A stretch of 64,000 nt of DNA, taken from the NCBI GenBank assembly GCA_003439945.1, contig QVRM01002140.1:1-64000 (forward strand), given 5' to 3'. The position numbers and the translations under genes are program-made. The notes under the pieces were generated by a model, which had not been told where the DNA came from, did no database searches, and saw only the letters and a program-made list of their open reading frames with translations. Position 1 is the first letter of the stretch, and every line of letters starts with the position of its first letter. The stretch is from Dermanyssus gallinae (lineage: Eukaryota > Arthropoda > Arachnida > Mesostigmata > Dermanyssidae). Shown in pieces: positions 63,672 to 64,000 of the stretch.

Positions 63672-64000
63672 AATATAGCTGGGGCGAAAGACCAGGCATG
63701 ACTTTGGCTTATTAGAATACTTTGTAAAATTCCCTTCCTAAATAGAAAAAAATTAACAAGTGCAGTGACTACAATCCTGCCCTAAAGCTATTGTATGATA
63801 AAGATACTATCCGTAATGTTTGTCTCATTGCAACTTGTTGCCTTCTGTGTTCCTTCCCTAAGATAATGGTCAGCAAAGTATTGGTGTAAAACAATAACAT
63901 GTTCCGGTGACTGATTTTGCTTTCGTTTATAGTTAGTCGTTAGACCGCTCTCTCTAATATTAAACACCATAAGTTGTTTTCGACAATAAGGCATCATTTT
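63672..64000. other. No recognised gene
   Basis: AT-rich flank to the end of the window. Confidence 0.5.

Overview
The window is animal nuclear DNA, almost certainly arthropod. The evidence is a spliced scavenger-receptor gene with GT-AG introns, long AT-rich intergenic DNA, (TA)n microsatellites, two mariner elements, and a dense layering of non-LTR retrotransposons. The mix of R1-like, restriction-enzyme-like-endonuclease (RLE) and PHD-finger LINEs would suit a chelicerate such as a tick, but that is inference and no species is claimed. Nothing looks bacterial or phage-like.

One host gene is visible. A CD36/SCARB scavenger receptor on the minus strand runs from 23220 down to 12928. Eight exons chain in consistent splice phase into about 574 residues, from the first membrane helix through the ectodomain and second helix to a Ser/acidic tail. 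The start-codon exon was not found. Its introns hold a decayed RLE LINE (18.4-20.0 kb) and a 28S rRNA fragment with the sarcin-ricin loop (13.5 kb).

The rest is transposon strata. 0.7-5.7 kb is a decayed R1-like LINE with three zinc knuckles, APE endonuclease and an RT lacking motifs B and C. 8.7-10.3 kb holds more R1-like scraps and a 119-bp repeat. 23.5-24.1 kb is an R1-like RT split head to head, with twin-priming topology. 25.3-38.9 kb is a graveyard of RLE LINEs, including one copy inserted inside another; a PHD-finger LINE interrupts a third. 41.3-48.5 kb holds R1-like copies, a complete mariner (43861-45141) and a 5'-truncated R1-like insertion (45192-48457) with a 12-bp target duplication and one visible frameshift. 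49.4-61.9 kb holds RLE, PHD-LINE, other LINE and Ty3/gypsy fragments. 62.4-63.7 kb is a second mariner with an open transposase frame but one decayed terminal repeat.

The most informative signals are: a 3'-UTR stem of the R1-like family with one covarying base pair between two copies; an RLE LINE family whose RT carries an LDDG motif; an ATGA stop-start overlap between the two ORFs of the PHD LINE; a GC-rich dispersed repeat of unknown class; and several perfect short-loop palindromes.
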